A DNA stretch of 64,000 bases from Platerodrilus igneus (GCA_036346225.1 JARFIW010000884.1:5752501-5816500), one strand, 5' to 3'; counted from the stretch's first letter, positions 23,101 to 33,647 are shown. Numbers and translations are program-made. The notes: a model not told the origin generated them from the sequence alone.

Positions 23101-24076
23101 TCAAACGCTTGCCCGTTATGAGCAATGACGACCACTCGTTTAAATTTTTTCTAATCTCCAAAACGTATTTCATAAAATTATTTACGACACTGTCCTTAAA
23201 TAAAACTTGTCTATATCCACATTTCTGACAGAAGTATAGTTTGTCTTCATTAATACATTCGTCACACCTGCTTGTCGAAACACACAAATTGGGCTCATGT
23301 AGGTAATCGCTATTATCTAACATCTTCTCCTGTCTTGTCTCAAGGTCATAGAAAATAAAGAGAACATCCTTTATCTTTGGCTTTCCGGAATCACATTTCA
23401 TATAACACAAATGGTTTTCTGTAACGTGTGCGCTGCAGATCTTACAATATACCTCGCCACAAGCGTGTTGTCGGTCGCTTTTCACGGTTTTTAAACATAC
23501 ACTACAAAGTTGGATCTTCTCGCAAACACCAGTTTTCGTATGGTTTTCCAAACATTATTGGCCTCTAAATTTACGGTTACACACCTCACAGACGATATTT
23601 GGCTGTTGTTGACACTGTGGAGCTTGCTGACAGCAAGCGCACGTACCTTCACATCTATGACTGTCTTTCGCGTAATAGGGCGCGTGGCATCTTTCACAAA
23701 AATAAGGACAACCAAATGCGGCTGTGAGGGACGTTATCACATTATAATGCCCTTTATGGTACAGTAAATGTAGCGAGGAACCTTCTACAAATCCATCGAA
23801 CATTATGTCGCGTCCCTTACTTCCATACTTGTAAACAACAATTTTATAATTTTTCAAATGCTCTTGAAATTTCTGAAGTTCAATTATTCCGCATCCTACC
23901 TCGGGAATAATAACGCCTGAATCAAGACACAGTTGAAGAGCTCTTTAGTCTGTAACTTCAACGTGTCTTTACGCACTTTGGACCGGTCTGGATCTTTATT
24001 GACACACGCGATAGCCATTACTAACGCTCGAGGTAAACACATATTGTCCTTATTCTTGATTACTATAATTCCCCGC
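20066..24076 (-). repeat. Right arm of the Polinton palindrome
   Basis: Inverted partner of 15257-19306. Together with the 759-bp loop it could form a very long hairpin in DNA or RNA. Confidence 0.9.
20171..20763 (-). other. 3' flank of the polymerase, right arm
   Basis: Noncoding mirror of 18535-19203, between the right polymerase stop and the loop. No ORF. Confidence 0.6.
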
Positions 24077-24494
24077 CTAGTTTCGCACTCTTCATGAAAG
24101 GAATTGTAGTTTTTTACCTCTTCCTTTCCACCGCTGGCGTCCTCACCGACGTTACCCCTAAACAGAAGGTAGATGTACTGAGTCCTGTTGAGTTGGATTG
24201 GTAGACACTGCTAATAAAGTCCCAAACGCTGTCGTATGTTATCTCTTCAACAGGACGGAAACGAATCCATCCGTTACCGCGCTTTAGATCCTTTGAGCAG
24301 AAACTAAATCCCACTTGATCCCCCGCTGTTAGGCCTTCGGTAGCTTTTTCTACCACTTGATTAACCGCCTCTTTCACCCATTGAATAGGTTCCTCACACT
24401 CAGGTATGGGCTTTATCTTAAATTCGAGTACGTCCCACTAAGTTGAAACGACGAATCTTTTCACAAATTCTTTGGTGATAATAAACTTCTCCAT
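20764..24494 (-). pseudogene. Family B DNA polymerase, right copy, full length but frameshifted
   Basis: Minus strand, start at 24494, stop near 20764, about 3.7 kb or 1,240 codons, a normal length for a Polinton polymerase. Domains in order: N-terminal region; OTU-like segment (DNMC...HYNVIT); zinc-binding Cys/His region (CERCHAPY, then CEVCNRKF and CKICSAHV); exonuclease motifs (FYDLET; the exo II region; YCISDVEIL); an endonuclease-like segment (VDGFCSETKQVFEFYGC, HGCFNC); polymerase motif A (DVCSLYPW); motif B (LILNSFWGK); motif C (YYDTDS). The longest intact frame is 22514-21360 (384 codons). Breaks occur near 24110, 23990, 23720, 23555, 23090, 22760, 22540, 21450 and 21255. It is the better-preserved copy; catalytic motifs are present but the gene is dead. 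In live relatives the enzyme copies the element by protein-primed replication. Confidence 0.88.
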
Positions 24495-24887
24495 TCTATA
24501 TATTTCTTGTTATATAGTGCAAAACCGGAATTTTACAAATTAATTATTTTTGCTCTACGAGCGCAAGACTCATTCGTTGCAGAAACAAACAAATACTGAC
24601 CTCTTCTATACTTTTATTTTAGTTATATATCCTGTCGGTAAATCAAAGACGGTCGCGGGACGAGCGGGTACATGTACTAGATAATTCACTTACTTTCTGA
24701 TCCACTATGAATTTTCCTGTCCTAACTTGTTAGAACTGGTTAGAACAAACAATTTAAAATATTGCGTCATGCCTGATTTAGTGGCTGGATCCTTACATTA
24801 TGTCCGGTGGTTTGCAAATGCTATTACGCCATCCGTAAATTGGGGAATATTGTAGAGAAAAGCCTGCTTCGAAAACGATATTCGTTT
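24495..24887 (-). promoter_or_regulatory. 5' flank of the right polymerase copy
   Basis: Inverted duplicate of 19307-19701. No ORF. Contains an AT-rich stretch just before the start codon; promoter role is inferred only from position. Confidence 0.25.
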
Positions 24888-25378
24888 ACTTGATCTTCGC
24901 CCATCATTTGCAAATGTTTAAAGATGTTAGGTGTTAAGTCTATGCAGCACTAATATACCTTAATACCCATATAGAGAACATTATTAATTATTATTGTATC
25001 GAATACTTCCACAGATAATTTTCTAGTTCTCTAGCTATATTCTTAATAGCAATAAATTTAGCATTCGTGTTTTGATTGGAATGCATTGAATTATACTTGT
25101 CCTGACTTGTTGTCGTGAGTCATGTTCCCCAATAACAAATTTAGTTCATCCTTAACCTAGTAAAGATAATCCTATTGTTACTGGTTAAATAATTTATTTT
25201 ATAAATCAACGTAAACTGCAAACGCTATGCAAAGAATTATTGTATTACTCAACTTGTAACAATGCCCTACATTTAATAGGAATGTGAAACTATGCATCTT
25301 TATCAGTTATTAACAAAATAACGATTTAGAATAACATTCTCGTATGCAGAATGAAACTAGTGTGTTTTAGATTAATAG

Positions 25379-25970
25379 TGCGGAATTGTTTGTACGCAAG
25401 GTCGCTCGAATCGGACATAAATGTCGGAGCCTCAAAGGAGTAGGGGTTAGCAATTTAAATTTGGTTTTCCAAAAAGGAGGGTATTGGCAGCAATTTCAAC
25501 AGACCGAAAAGTATAATGATCGGTTTATAATTACACAATATCATAATAATAATTAATAGGCGCAAAAAATAGATTTCTCAATAAACTGTATTGCAATAAC
25601 CTTATTAGAATTTAATCGTGTATTGCAAATGAAACAAGACATTTGTTTTAAAATAATTTAACGACATCGTTTTATTAACAATAGAAAAATATTTGGACGC
25701 AAGGTTGCTTCAATCAGACATGAATTCCGGAGACCCAAAAAGAGTGGTGATTATCAATTTACATTTGGCTTTCTGCGAAAGGAAGACGTTGGCGCAATTA
25801 AAACAGACAGACAGGTGATGAGTCACATTATTGCATAGGTTCGTAATTATACAATACAATAATAATTGTTACAAGAAATAGATTATTGAATAAACTGTAC
25901 GTGTAGATTAATTTATTGTCATAATCTTATTAAATAGTCCGGAAATGTTTGTACGCAAGGTCGCTAATGC
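25379..25970 (+). repeat. Tandem repeat of about 300 and 256 bp
   Basis: The landmark gtacgcaaggtcgct recurs near 25392, 25693 (ggacgcaaggttgct) and 25951, each followed in the first two copies by tcagacat/tcggacat, a ggtt..caattta segment and an ataataattg segment. That makes two diverged full units and the start of a third, lying only in the right part of the Polinton. Confidence 0.65.
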
Positions 25971-26071
25971 TATAGCAGTATACGCCTTGTATGTATGAAG
26001 TAAATACACGTACAAGGAAATATGTCAATATTAGAAATAAATATCACATCCAACATATATTATTTGATTAT

Positions 26072-26148
26072 GCTCGATAGCGCGGTGGTTAGCGTATCGG
26101 ATAGCATGCTGACGGCACGGGTTCACTTCCCGGTGCCGTTGGCTTTTT
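26072..26148 (+). other. tRNA-like segment (SINE head or tRNA relic)
   Basis: Contains an A-box-like tagcgcggtggttagcg and a B-box-like gggttcacttcccg, spaced about as in a tRNA, followed by ttttt as a pol III terminator. The T-arm can pair, but the acceptor stem is not convincing. No SINE body of the 10.4-kb family follows. It is probably a tRNA-derived relic and not a working tRNA. Confidence 0.4.
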
Positions 26149-26361
26149 CTCAATCTATGTCGTCGGATGACGTACCTTAAAATATAAATATGGCCGACAA
26201 GATGGTGGAGTAAGGAATGGCAGAAAACAAGGCAAGGGAAAAATGCGAAGTTACACATCGACCAATATGGCGTTTACAGCTGGTGACGTATGACAGAAAG
26301 AAAAAGCATGGCCGCAATCATTACGCTACAATTGAAATTCAATCAATGTTGAAAATCGAAA

Positions 26362-26594
26362 AAATTTGGGGAATGGCCCCACCCCCAAAAATTCGGAGGT
26401 ATGGCCCACTCGGGCGACCACCAAATTAGGACATCCAAAAAATTTGGAAATCAGATCACCCAAATGACCCCAAATTAGGACCCCCAAAAAATTTGGAGAT
26501 TGGCCCACCGACCCCCAAAAAAAATTTAGAGATTGGCCCACCCGGAGGTGCCACACCCACCACCAAAAATTTGGCAATTGGCCCACCCGGAAGT
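26362..26594 (+). repeat. Subterminal tandem repeats next to the right Polinton end
   Basis: At least six imperfect copies of a 30-50-bp unit with the core aaaaatttggagattggcccac followed by a C/A-rich linker (near 26362, 26390, 26436, 26487, 26525, 26565). They abut the right terminal repeat and are absent from the left end. Open frames here (Gly/Pro-rich) are by-products of the repeat. Confidence 0.8.
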
Positions 26595-26681
26595 CGGCAA
26601 ACATCAAAGGGCCACGCCCCTCGAAGGAATTTTCCCACGGTATCGAAAATTTTCCCATACTCAAGTGTCACTATACCTACT
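26595..26681 (-). repeat. Right terminal inverted repeat of the Polinton
   Basis: Inverted partner of 15170-15256; ends ...ctatacctact. Confidence 0.92.
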
Positions 26682-26687
26682 GACATG
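26682..26687. repeat. 6-bp target duplication of the Polinton (right)
   Basis: Second copy of gacatg, directly after the right terminal inverted repeat. Confidence 0.92.
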
Positions 26688-26725
26688 TATACTTGTATTA
26701 TTACTGTGTTTACCGGTTTGGATTC

Positions 26726-27034
26726 TTATCTAACCATGAGTACCCTTTCGTTCTTTTGTAAGTAATTTTCTACACAGTGTCCTATTTTTTTTCGCATAAC
26801 TATCACCACACCCGAATTTCCTTCCTCTGCTCCTGTATGAATTACCCTGAAGTGACCACTCCAAAAATTCCCCGCCTCTGGCCACCGAATTTCGCTGATC
26901 CCTACTATGTATAGTGCTAGTCTACTCATTTCAATTTTCAGGTTTTCTAGCTTACCTACTTGCTTCATACTTCTAACATACCACGCTCCGACTGGCAAAA
27001 TGTTCCCTACTCTTATTCTGTACTTTCCGCTCAC
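26726..27034 (-). pseudogene. LINE E endonuclease N-terminal fragment
   Basis: Reads GAWYVRSMKQVGKLENLKIE, then LYIVGISEIRWPEAGNFWSG and GAEEGNSGVVIVM: the N-terminal half of the AP-endonuclease-like domain, ending in a stop after KNERVLMVR. The continuation lies across the Polinton at 15120-15169 and below. The ORF fragment opens just inside the 5' UTR. Confidence 0.85.
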
Positions 27035-27398
27035 ATCCTCCGAAGTAGTCCCCTCCCGGAGATCCCAATGGGGGACTATTTTAACCCCGGAATCTTTTAT
27101 TTATTACAATTTAAGTACGCTGTGTACTTGGGAGGTAATGTAATAGTTTCCCGTTGCCTTCCACATCGCGGTAGTTTGTCTTAGACTGCCATACCGACCC
27201 CCCATGGTCTCTACCAATCTAAGTACCGAAAGAACCGCTGCCCTCCTTTGGGAACCTGTCTTAGTCTGGTTCCTCACTAACGACCCTACTACTTTGGTTG
27301 GACCTTTAGTTTGCCTCTTTAGGTCATTAGAACACGCAAGCCATTTCACCTGTTCTAGTAATCCAGAACTTCGGCAAGGTGCAGGTCCATTCGAAATG

Positions 27399-27411
27399 TG
27401 ATATTTGTTTT
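27399..27411. repeat. Target-site duplication of LINE E (right copy)
   Basis: Exact partner of 12590-12602; it follows the LINE 5' terminus (...ggtccattcgaaatg on the plus strand). Confidence 0.88.
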
Positions 27412-27728
27412 ACTGAATTAAAAATGACAGTTTTCAAGGAATGATGCGAAGCGATGCCCCGTATTCGAAGTTCCAAATAACAGGTGTTTTGCTTGTATTG
27501 CAGATCTCTTTGTAGCGTATTCCATTCTAAACAATTCAGAAAATATGTTACTGTAATAAAGCAAAAGTTTTATCAATATAACACCTGTGATTCGGCAAAT
27601 TGACCACCCAAAGTAAATTGATTCAGTACTAGTTCTGGCAGGTTTACGTAAAGCTAACATCAAATTTTGAGAGCTAGCAGCAAAGCCAATTCAGAAATAC
27701 GACCTATTTAGAAGGTACGGGCTGCATG
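27412..27728. other. Spacer between LINE E and the tandem duplication
   Basis: Nothing recognised. The short minus-strand open frame has no known features. Confidence 0.45.
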
Positions 27729-30164
27729 GAATTACTAACTTTAACCTAGCACCAACACATCAAAAACAATATGCTAGCCATTTCCAAAGATTTGTAATAC
27801 GATTCCAATTACTATTGAAATCCAGCAACTAACTGGTTTTAACTAGGCTTTAGGCTTATCACATGCTAGTATTCAACTAAAAGTAGTTATTTCAAACAAA
27901 TCACGACTAAATTCTTAATTATTTGTAATAAAACTTCCCTATCTGTTAGTGAAAACATTTGAAACCTCTATACCAATAGATAATACTAGCGAGCACTCAA
28001 TTTCGAAAGTTGACACAAAACCTAGCATTATGCACTCTACACATAACACCAACTGACACTCAACTAAAAAACTAGCATCCAAACGCCACGTAACTGTGAA
28101 ATAATAGGTGGGCTCTGGCGTTGGACGCCTGTGAAACATTATTGTAAGTACTCCACGTGTGGGGTTCCAGTGAAGCAAAAAATTGGGCGCAAGTGCTATA
28201 TTGTCTGCCCACTTGCTGTATCAATGACTAGCTTGAGGTTCGATTCGCAAGAGAGATGAGTTTGGGCATGGGTTGAATATAGTAACTCGAAATTTCAGAA
28301 GAAAACAGGGCATCACCGCATCTTTAAACATGAATAAAAATAAGTTTGACTGAAGGTAGATGCAGAAAACCTTCAACAATTAACTCAAGATCTGTAAATA
28401 AATTATCAACAATCTACTACAAATATTTTCCAACGGAGTCCGAATACCAACGTACCACAACTTGTTGTTAATGATGACTATGAAATGAAAGTAACATAAT
28501 TAAATTTATCATAGGAGACACTAATTGTGTTCTTCAAAAATACAAAAGTTATAGATTATAAATCCACTTCCTACAACACAAAGTATAAAATGTTGCTTTT
28601 AATCGTACTACAGTTACTCTTTAATTGAGTTACGAGTTTATCAAAAATATTTCATTTACCCCTTTAAGATATAAATATAGATCAATCCAACTAAATGTTA
28701 TAATGTTAAAGTCAAAGTTCTTATGTACAGGTTAATAGTTCAAATAATCAAGTATACTTCTTAATTTTTAGTTTCAAGTTCATTTAAAATAATTCAAATT
28801 CATTTAAAATTACTTTCACTTAGAAATAATTCCAAGAATATGATCGTATTGATTTAAATAAATTGACAAACAACAGTAGTGGTATTTGTTCACATGTGTT
28901 CACTTTCTCTAAAATATGTTAACCAAGAAACAAATACTTTATGTATAAATTATTGATATAAACATTTATAATAAACAATTTATAATATAAAAAAAGTAAC
29001 ACACGTTGAAGTTATTACTTGTAATGCAAGTGTGTTTCTGAACAAACAACATAATATGAGTTTTTCACTTATAACAATTCAAAATTAGTTATGTGCTTGC
29101 ACTATGTCTAAGTCCAATAAAGGAATTTCTTTTTAAAAGCAATGCTAAAGTTAAATTGTAAAAACAACCACTAAACAATTCTTTTCATTATATTCAACAC
29201 TATTAATTTTCTCATCATTTCAGACGATTAAGCTTTCCACAACAGGCATATTAATTCAGTTCAGAACTCAACTTGAATAATCCTCTTCATAACCAACAAA
29301 ATTTTGGATATATTATCAAAACTTTGCAGAACTATTTCGAAGATGAATACAGCACATCTTCTACCACCTATTCAAAACCAAAAACGAACAATATTCAACT
29401 TCAAAACCTTTTGTTTTAAAACCTGTACTTCTAATGAACGTTATCTTCAAATAAAATGAACCATACAAAATTTATAAAACATCTAGAGCCGTAGGACTTG
29501 TTTTATATCTGCATATCAAACGCAACTAATTTTAATACCTTGATTAACCACGATGAATATAAATCTTCACAATTAAATTAATTTTGTTTTCTCCACAATT
29601 AAAGTAATTCCTGTTTGCGCTGAAAAGAATATTATTTAGAATTAATAAATTCGTATTTTCTACTAAACACTAACGAAGTGTCTTCACATCTCTGTGAGCA
29701 CTCCTTAACTATAAGGCCTACTCAATGGCTATCCTCTGCCTCCACGCTGTGATTTTATTAAGCATTTTGGTTCGACAATTCCAGAGTACGTCTTTAGAAC
29801 AAACGGCAATGAATCTTTTTTGTTCCTTATTAAATCGCTTTATCAGTGCGTACGCATTATCTCTATGCGCGTATCAACAAGGAGCGTTTAATTTCAACCA
29901 ACAGAGACACTGGCACACAGATTAAAACTGAGACAATAATTTTCTAATAAAACTTAAAAAATAAGGTTTAAATTTATATAGTCAAAGAACAAACAAATGC
30001 TATAAGGCTGTTACAATCAAAAGAACAAAATTCAAAGGAATGTAAATTCTAGATATATTAATTTCATCGAGAATTAAATACTTTACAACTGCAAAGGTTG
30101 AGTAATTTGTATTTAGCCCTTACAATTGCAAAAAAAAATATGTCTTTAGCAACGCTACATTCGA

Positions 30165-30417
30165 CTTTCCAGTGCTTCACCCGAGGGTACTACATTGGAA
30201 GTGAGTTTTACCTGAAACATTTGAACCTTGCTGAACCTTTGCTATTCCAAGTAAGGTAGGAATTTCTAACGTGCGCGACAACACACAGCGGGACCTCTCA
30301 CCCAAACGAGGGCGTATTTTTGTGAAAATGCTCGCCTAACATTTTTCAAGCGGTCCGTGTCGGGAATCAAATCCGTGACCTCGGGGTGATTAGTCGTATG
30401 CGAACGGAGCCGTCAGT
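30165..30417 (-). mobile_element. SINE copy, minus strand (tandem copy 1)
   Basis: Inverted relative of the SINE at 10392-10693. 3' end near 30165 (ccagtgcttcacccgagggtactacattgg), head near 30417 with diverged B box (ggatttgattccc on the minus strand). Confidence 0.82.
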
Positions 30418-32960
30418 GTTTAGAAACTTTAAACCTATAACTAGCAGCTGCTGCACTAATTTCGAAGCGTTAGAATAAAACTAGTTTAAAAATAAGATAT
30501 AGTATATGTGCGTAGACCCCGCCCTACCCCCACGTTCTAATTTGATCACCATCCTAGCACTATGTACTTATCCAACACCAGCTAGCATCCAACTAAATGT
30601 AATAACACCTCACAAATGAAGGTGAACAATGTGTTAAAAATGTGCATAGTCCCCACCTACTAAAAACACTTAATGCCCTAACACTTGTTTGTTTATAACT
30701 AGACGATCTAACACCAATTTGCAAAGTTAGCACCAACACAATGCCCGAAGCATGACATTATATTCGAAAGAAAGCAACTTGATGCTACTTTCCTTACTCA
30801 GATTTTCTCCCAAACCCAACACTATGGATTTTAACCGTGCACAACTAGTACACAACTAAAAAAATGTATCACCTACGATTTTCAAATAGATCGCTTCGCG
30901 TTGCTAAAGTAGTTTGGATTCCTAACAAATCTGTTTCAAATTAGCACAATTTGCACCAAATTTCGAAAGCTTGCGAGCAAGCACGTACCATCACTGTAGT
31001 TGGAAAACCAAAAACTGCTTAATATGTTTTCAATCTTGGTAGAAATTTAACTATTAATAGCTCATACCGTATTTTATCTACACGTGTTTCTTATGATTTT
31101 TAGATAGTAAATTTTCATTTAAAATTGTAATAACTTTCTTAAAATGCAAAATTCAATCTCTTCTAAATTTATTGATCTCGTATAAAAATTAAAAAATCAA
31201 CTACGGTGTAGTTAGTTAATCTTATGTAAATATAAAGTGTGAAACTCTGACCTTTATCTAGAAGGTTATCTAAATTTTGTATAGTAAAAAATAACCTAAA
31301 TTTATTGATTCTGGTTTTACGAATGTAAAGTGTCAATTAAAATAGATCTGATTTCTATACAGTATTTATGAATTTTTGCACAGTAAAGGCAAATTTAATT
31401 AATGTAGAGATGAGTTGTTAAATCTCTAATAATTGTTTTGGTGTGCCTCTTTTTCTGAAAGATGTGTTATGAACAAAAATTTTGCTATTTACAAAATTTA
31501 AAAAATTAAATCATTCTTTGCAATTATGATACTGTTTTATTTTGGACTCGAATGTTCAAAGCTGAATAATTTAAATTATATAATTTTAGACTTAACATTT
31601 AATGAATCTAAGAAAGATCGATCCCATTCATCGAAATATTAAGTGTGCAAGGTATTAATAGAAACAACAGGCAAGCGCATTAAGTGATTCTGTTTACGAT
31701 TTGATTTGACCGATTGCATCGTTATCCTGTATAAACAAAATAATCATTTATTTTTATTTTTAATTTAAACACATTTAAGAACAACTTCAGAAGTTGCGTT
31801 CTTTTATAGAGGATAAGTTTTATCCAGCAAACGCTAATTTCATACACTGAAGTTTCCACGTCCGCCTCCAAGGTACACATTGTTTATTTTTAATATTATA
31901 ACTTCACAGCGACCTTTTAAATTTATTTATGAATTTTGTTAATACAATAGGCTCATAGGAACCTATAACAACGTCTCAGGAACCTCCGCAGAAGATATCC
32001 CCTTCTTAAACTATCAGTCGAAGAAAGAGGACAGTCCATTTCCTTTTCTGTTGGAATCATAGCCATAGAAGGAAAAAATTCTATACAGGCGTACAAACGT
32101 GGAGCCCACGTAAATTAAAACAGGCGAAAATCGGTGCGCGTACTGGCAACAATTCAGACGCACCTAAGTTTAAACTGGCAACAATTATAGAGCAAGTAAG
32201 TTAGAAAGTTAGAAAGTTAGAAAGCTCGAAAGTTCGAAATTATTGTTGTTGGTCTAGAGTTGGCTTAATCTATTTTAGCCTTAATTTGACTTTATTAGTA
32301 AGTTTGACTAATCTAATCCATTTTTATCTTTTTTCCTAAAAATGTGAAATTTCAACTTTATGTTTGATTAAATTTCAGTACAGCAAGAAATATTTTATTT
32401 TATCTCATCTTAGAAAGTGATGGTTCAAAATTTTTGTTTAGAGTAGGAATTATTTCTTACCTGTAATTTTCTTGATTATTTGAATACTAAAGTTTATAAA
32501 AATGTCTGAGAAATTTTCTACTGTTTGTAATGAATCTTTCATATCAGTAGTAAGTTCTGTAGATTTGCCATTTTTGTTGGAAGGAAATGTCAAATTTTAA
32601 ATGGTTTGGTGGTTCGATTATTGCCTCATAGTTTTATTTTCGGAAGTAATTTTGTTAAATTGTTTGAATTAGTAGCAGATTTTAGAAATGGTTCATAATT
32701 CGTTCAAGAGGATGTAGAAAGTAATATTTCGTATTTGGGTTCTTCGTCAATATTCATGAATTGTTTGTCTAGTTTAGATAAACTTACTGAAGTTCAGAGA
32801 GCGCAAGCTGAAGCCGTCACTGATTCCTTTCATGAGAAAGTAGTGCAGATAACTTGAGTTATACAGATAAGATCGTAATTGGTATTAATACAGGTGATGC
32901 CAATACACATTGTATAGAACATTAATTAGAGGAGAAAGTTTTTCATGTTTTTGATGTACC

Positions 32961-33198
32961 TTACATGTGATTTTCCAATGCTCCACCCGAAGGTACTACA
33001 TTGGCCAGGAAGCGAGTTTTTTACCTGGAAAATTTGAATTTTGCGGAACCCTTGCTGTTTCAAACAAGGTAGGAATCTTTAACGTGCGTGACAACACTCA
33101 CACACGGGACCTCCATTTTACCTCTCATCCGAACGAGGGTGTATTTTTGTGAAAAATGCTCGCCTAACATTTTTCAAGCGGACCGTGTCGGATACGAA
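32961..33198 (-). mobile_element. SINE copy inserted in a Ty3/gypsy integrase remnant
   Basis: Lacks most of the tRNA-like head (5'-truncated). A 12-bp duplication ttttgatgtacc lies at 32949-32960 and 33199-33210. Removing the SINE and one duplicate joins the integrase reading FDVPQFIMRDNG. Confidence 0.85.
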
Positions 33199-33370
33199 TT
33201 TTGATGTACCACAATTCATCATGCGTGATAACGGATCGTGATTGCAAGGTCGTGTTATTAAAGGGTTAAACGGAAAATATGAGATTCAAAAGATTTGGGA
33301 TAATGCCGTATATTCCCAGAGTGTAATTTTGTAGAAAGGATCTACAAAATCACTAGTACCTACATTTGAT

Positions 33371-33647
33371 TTTTCCAATGGTCCAACCGAAGGTACTACA
33401 TTGGCCAGGAAGTGAGTTTTTATTGGGATTTTTGCCGAACCTTTGCTATTCCAAGCAAGGTAGGCATCTTTAATGTGCCCATCAACACACACACGGGACC
33501 TGCATTTTACCTCTCATCCAAACAAACGAGGACGTATTTTTGTTTAAAATTCCCGCGTAACATTTTTTAAGCTGTCCGTGTCGAGAATCGAACACAGGAC
33601 CTTAGGCTTAGTAGTCATACTCGCACCAACTAAGCCACGGTGCCACC
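33371..33647 (-). mobile_element. SINE copy, complete with tRNA-like head (tandem copy 1)
   Basis: Minus strand. The head has a clear A box (tggcttagttgg) and B box (gttcgattctc); the body and 3' end match the other copies. It interrupts the gypsy integrase between the ...FVERIY and TAIRSYV segments. Confidence 0.85.

Larger units (their letters stand above)
24888..26594. other. Noncoding right part of the Polinton
   Basis: 1.7 kb between the polymerase 5' flank and the right terminal repeat. In a full Polinton this space would hold integrase or other genes. Here there is no recognisable ORF, only a ~300-bp tandem repeat, a tRNA-like segment and subterminal repeats. Confidence 0.6.
15170..26681. 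mobile_element. Polinton/Maverick-type element, palindromic and polymerase-only
   Basis: An 11.5-kb element with 87-bp terminal inverted repeats starting AG (agtaggtatagtgacacttg), a 6-bp target duplication, and a family B DNA polymerase of the kind carried by Polintons. These three traits together identify it. Polintons usually span 15-20 kb and carry integrase, ATPase, protease and capsid genes. None of those is recognisable here. The interior is two inverted copies of the polymerase region (15257-19306 and 20066-24076) around a 759-bp loop, then 1.7 kb of noncoding DNA before the right terminus. All polymerase copies are broken, so the element is inactive. A deleted, non-autonomous derivative that rearranged before or during insertion is the best reading. 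Confidence 0.88.
12603..27398 (-). mobile_element. LINE copy E, full length, split by a Polinton
   Basis: On the minus strand, 27398 down to 26688 is the 5' UTR and first part of the endonuclease, and 15169 down to 12603 is the rest of the endonuclease, linker, RT, C terminus and 3' tail ending in a GAT-rich run (catcatcatcattagg on the plus strand). The two halves join at the Polinton's target site. The whole LINE is bracketed by a 13-bp direct repeat tgatatttgtttt (12590-12602 and 27399-27411), which defines its true 5' and 3' ends. The ORF is broken by frameshifts and by a deletion of roughly 0.9 kb between the linker and RT motif B (see 14029-14685). Confidence 0.9.

Noticed and set aside
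26326..26733. Gly/Pro-rich overlapping frames on both strands
   Set aside because: They arise from the subterminal tandem repeats and the terminal inverted repeat of the Polinton.
27939..28178. 79-codon minus-strand frame present identically in both 6-kb copies (also 33916-34155)
   Set aside because: Identity only reflects the recent duplication; no domain, no splice context, and AT-rich surroundings.
29725..29925. 66-codon frame with a hydrophobic start, possibly a signal peptide (also 35709-35909)
   Set aside because: No family resemblance; preservation in both copies is explained by the duplication.
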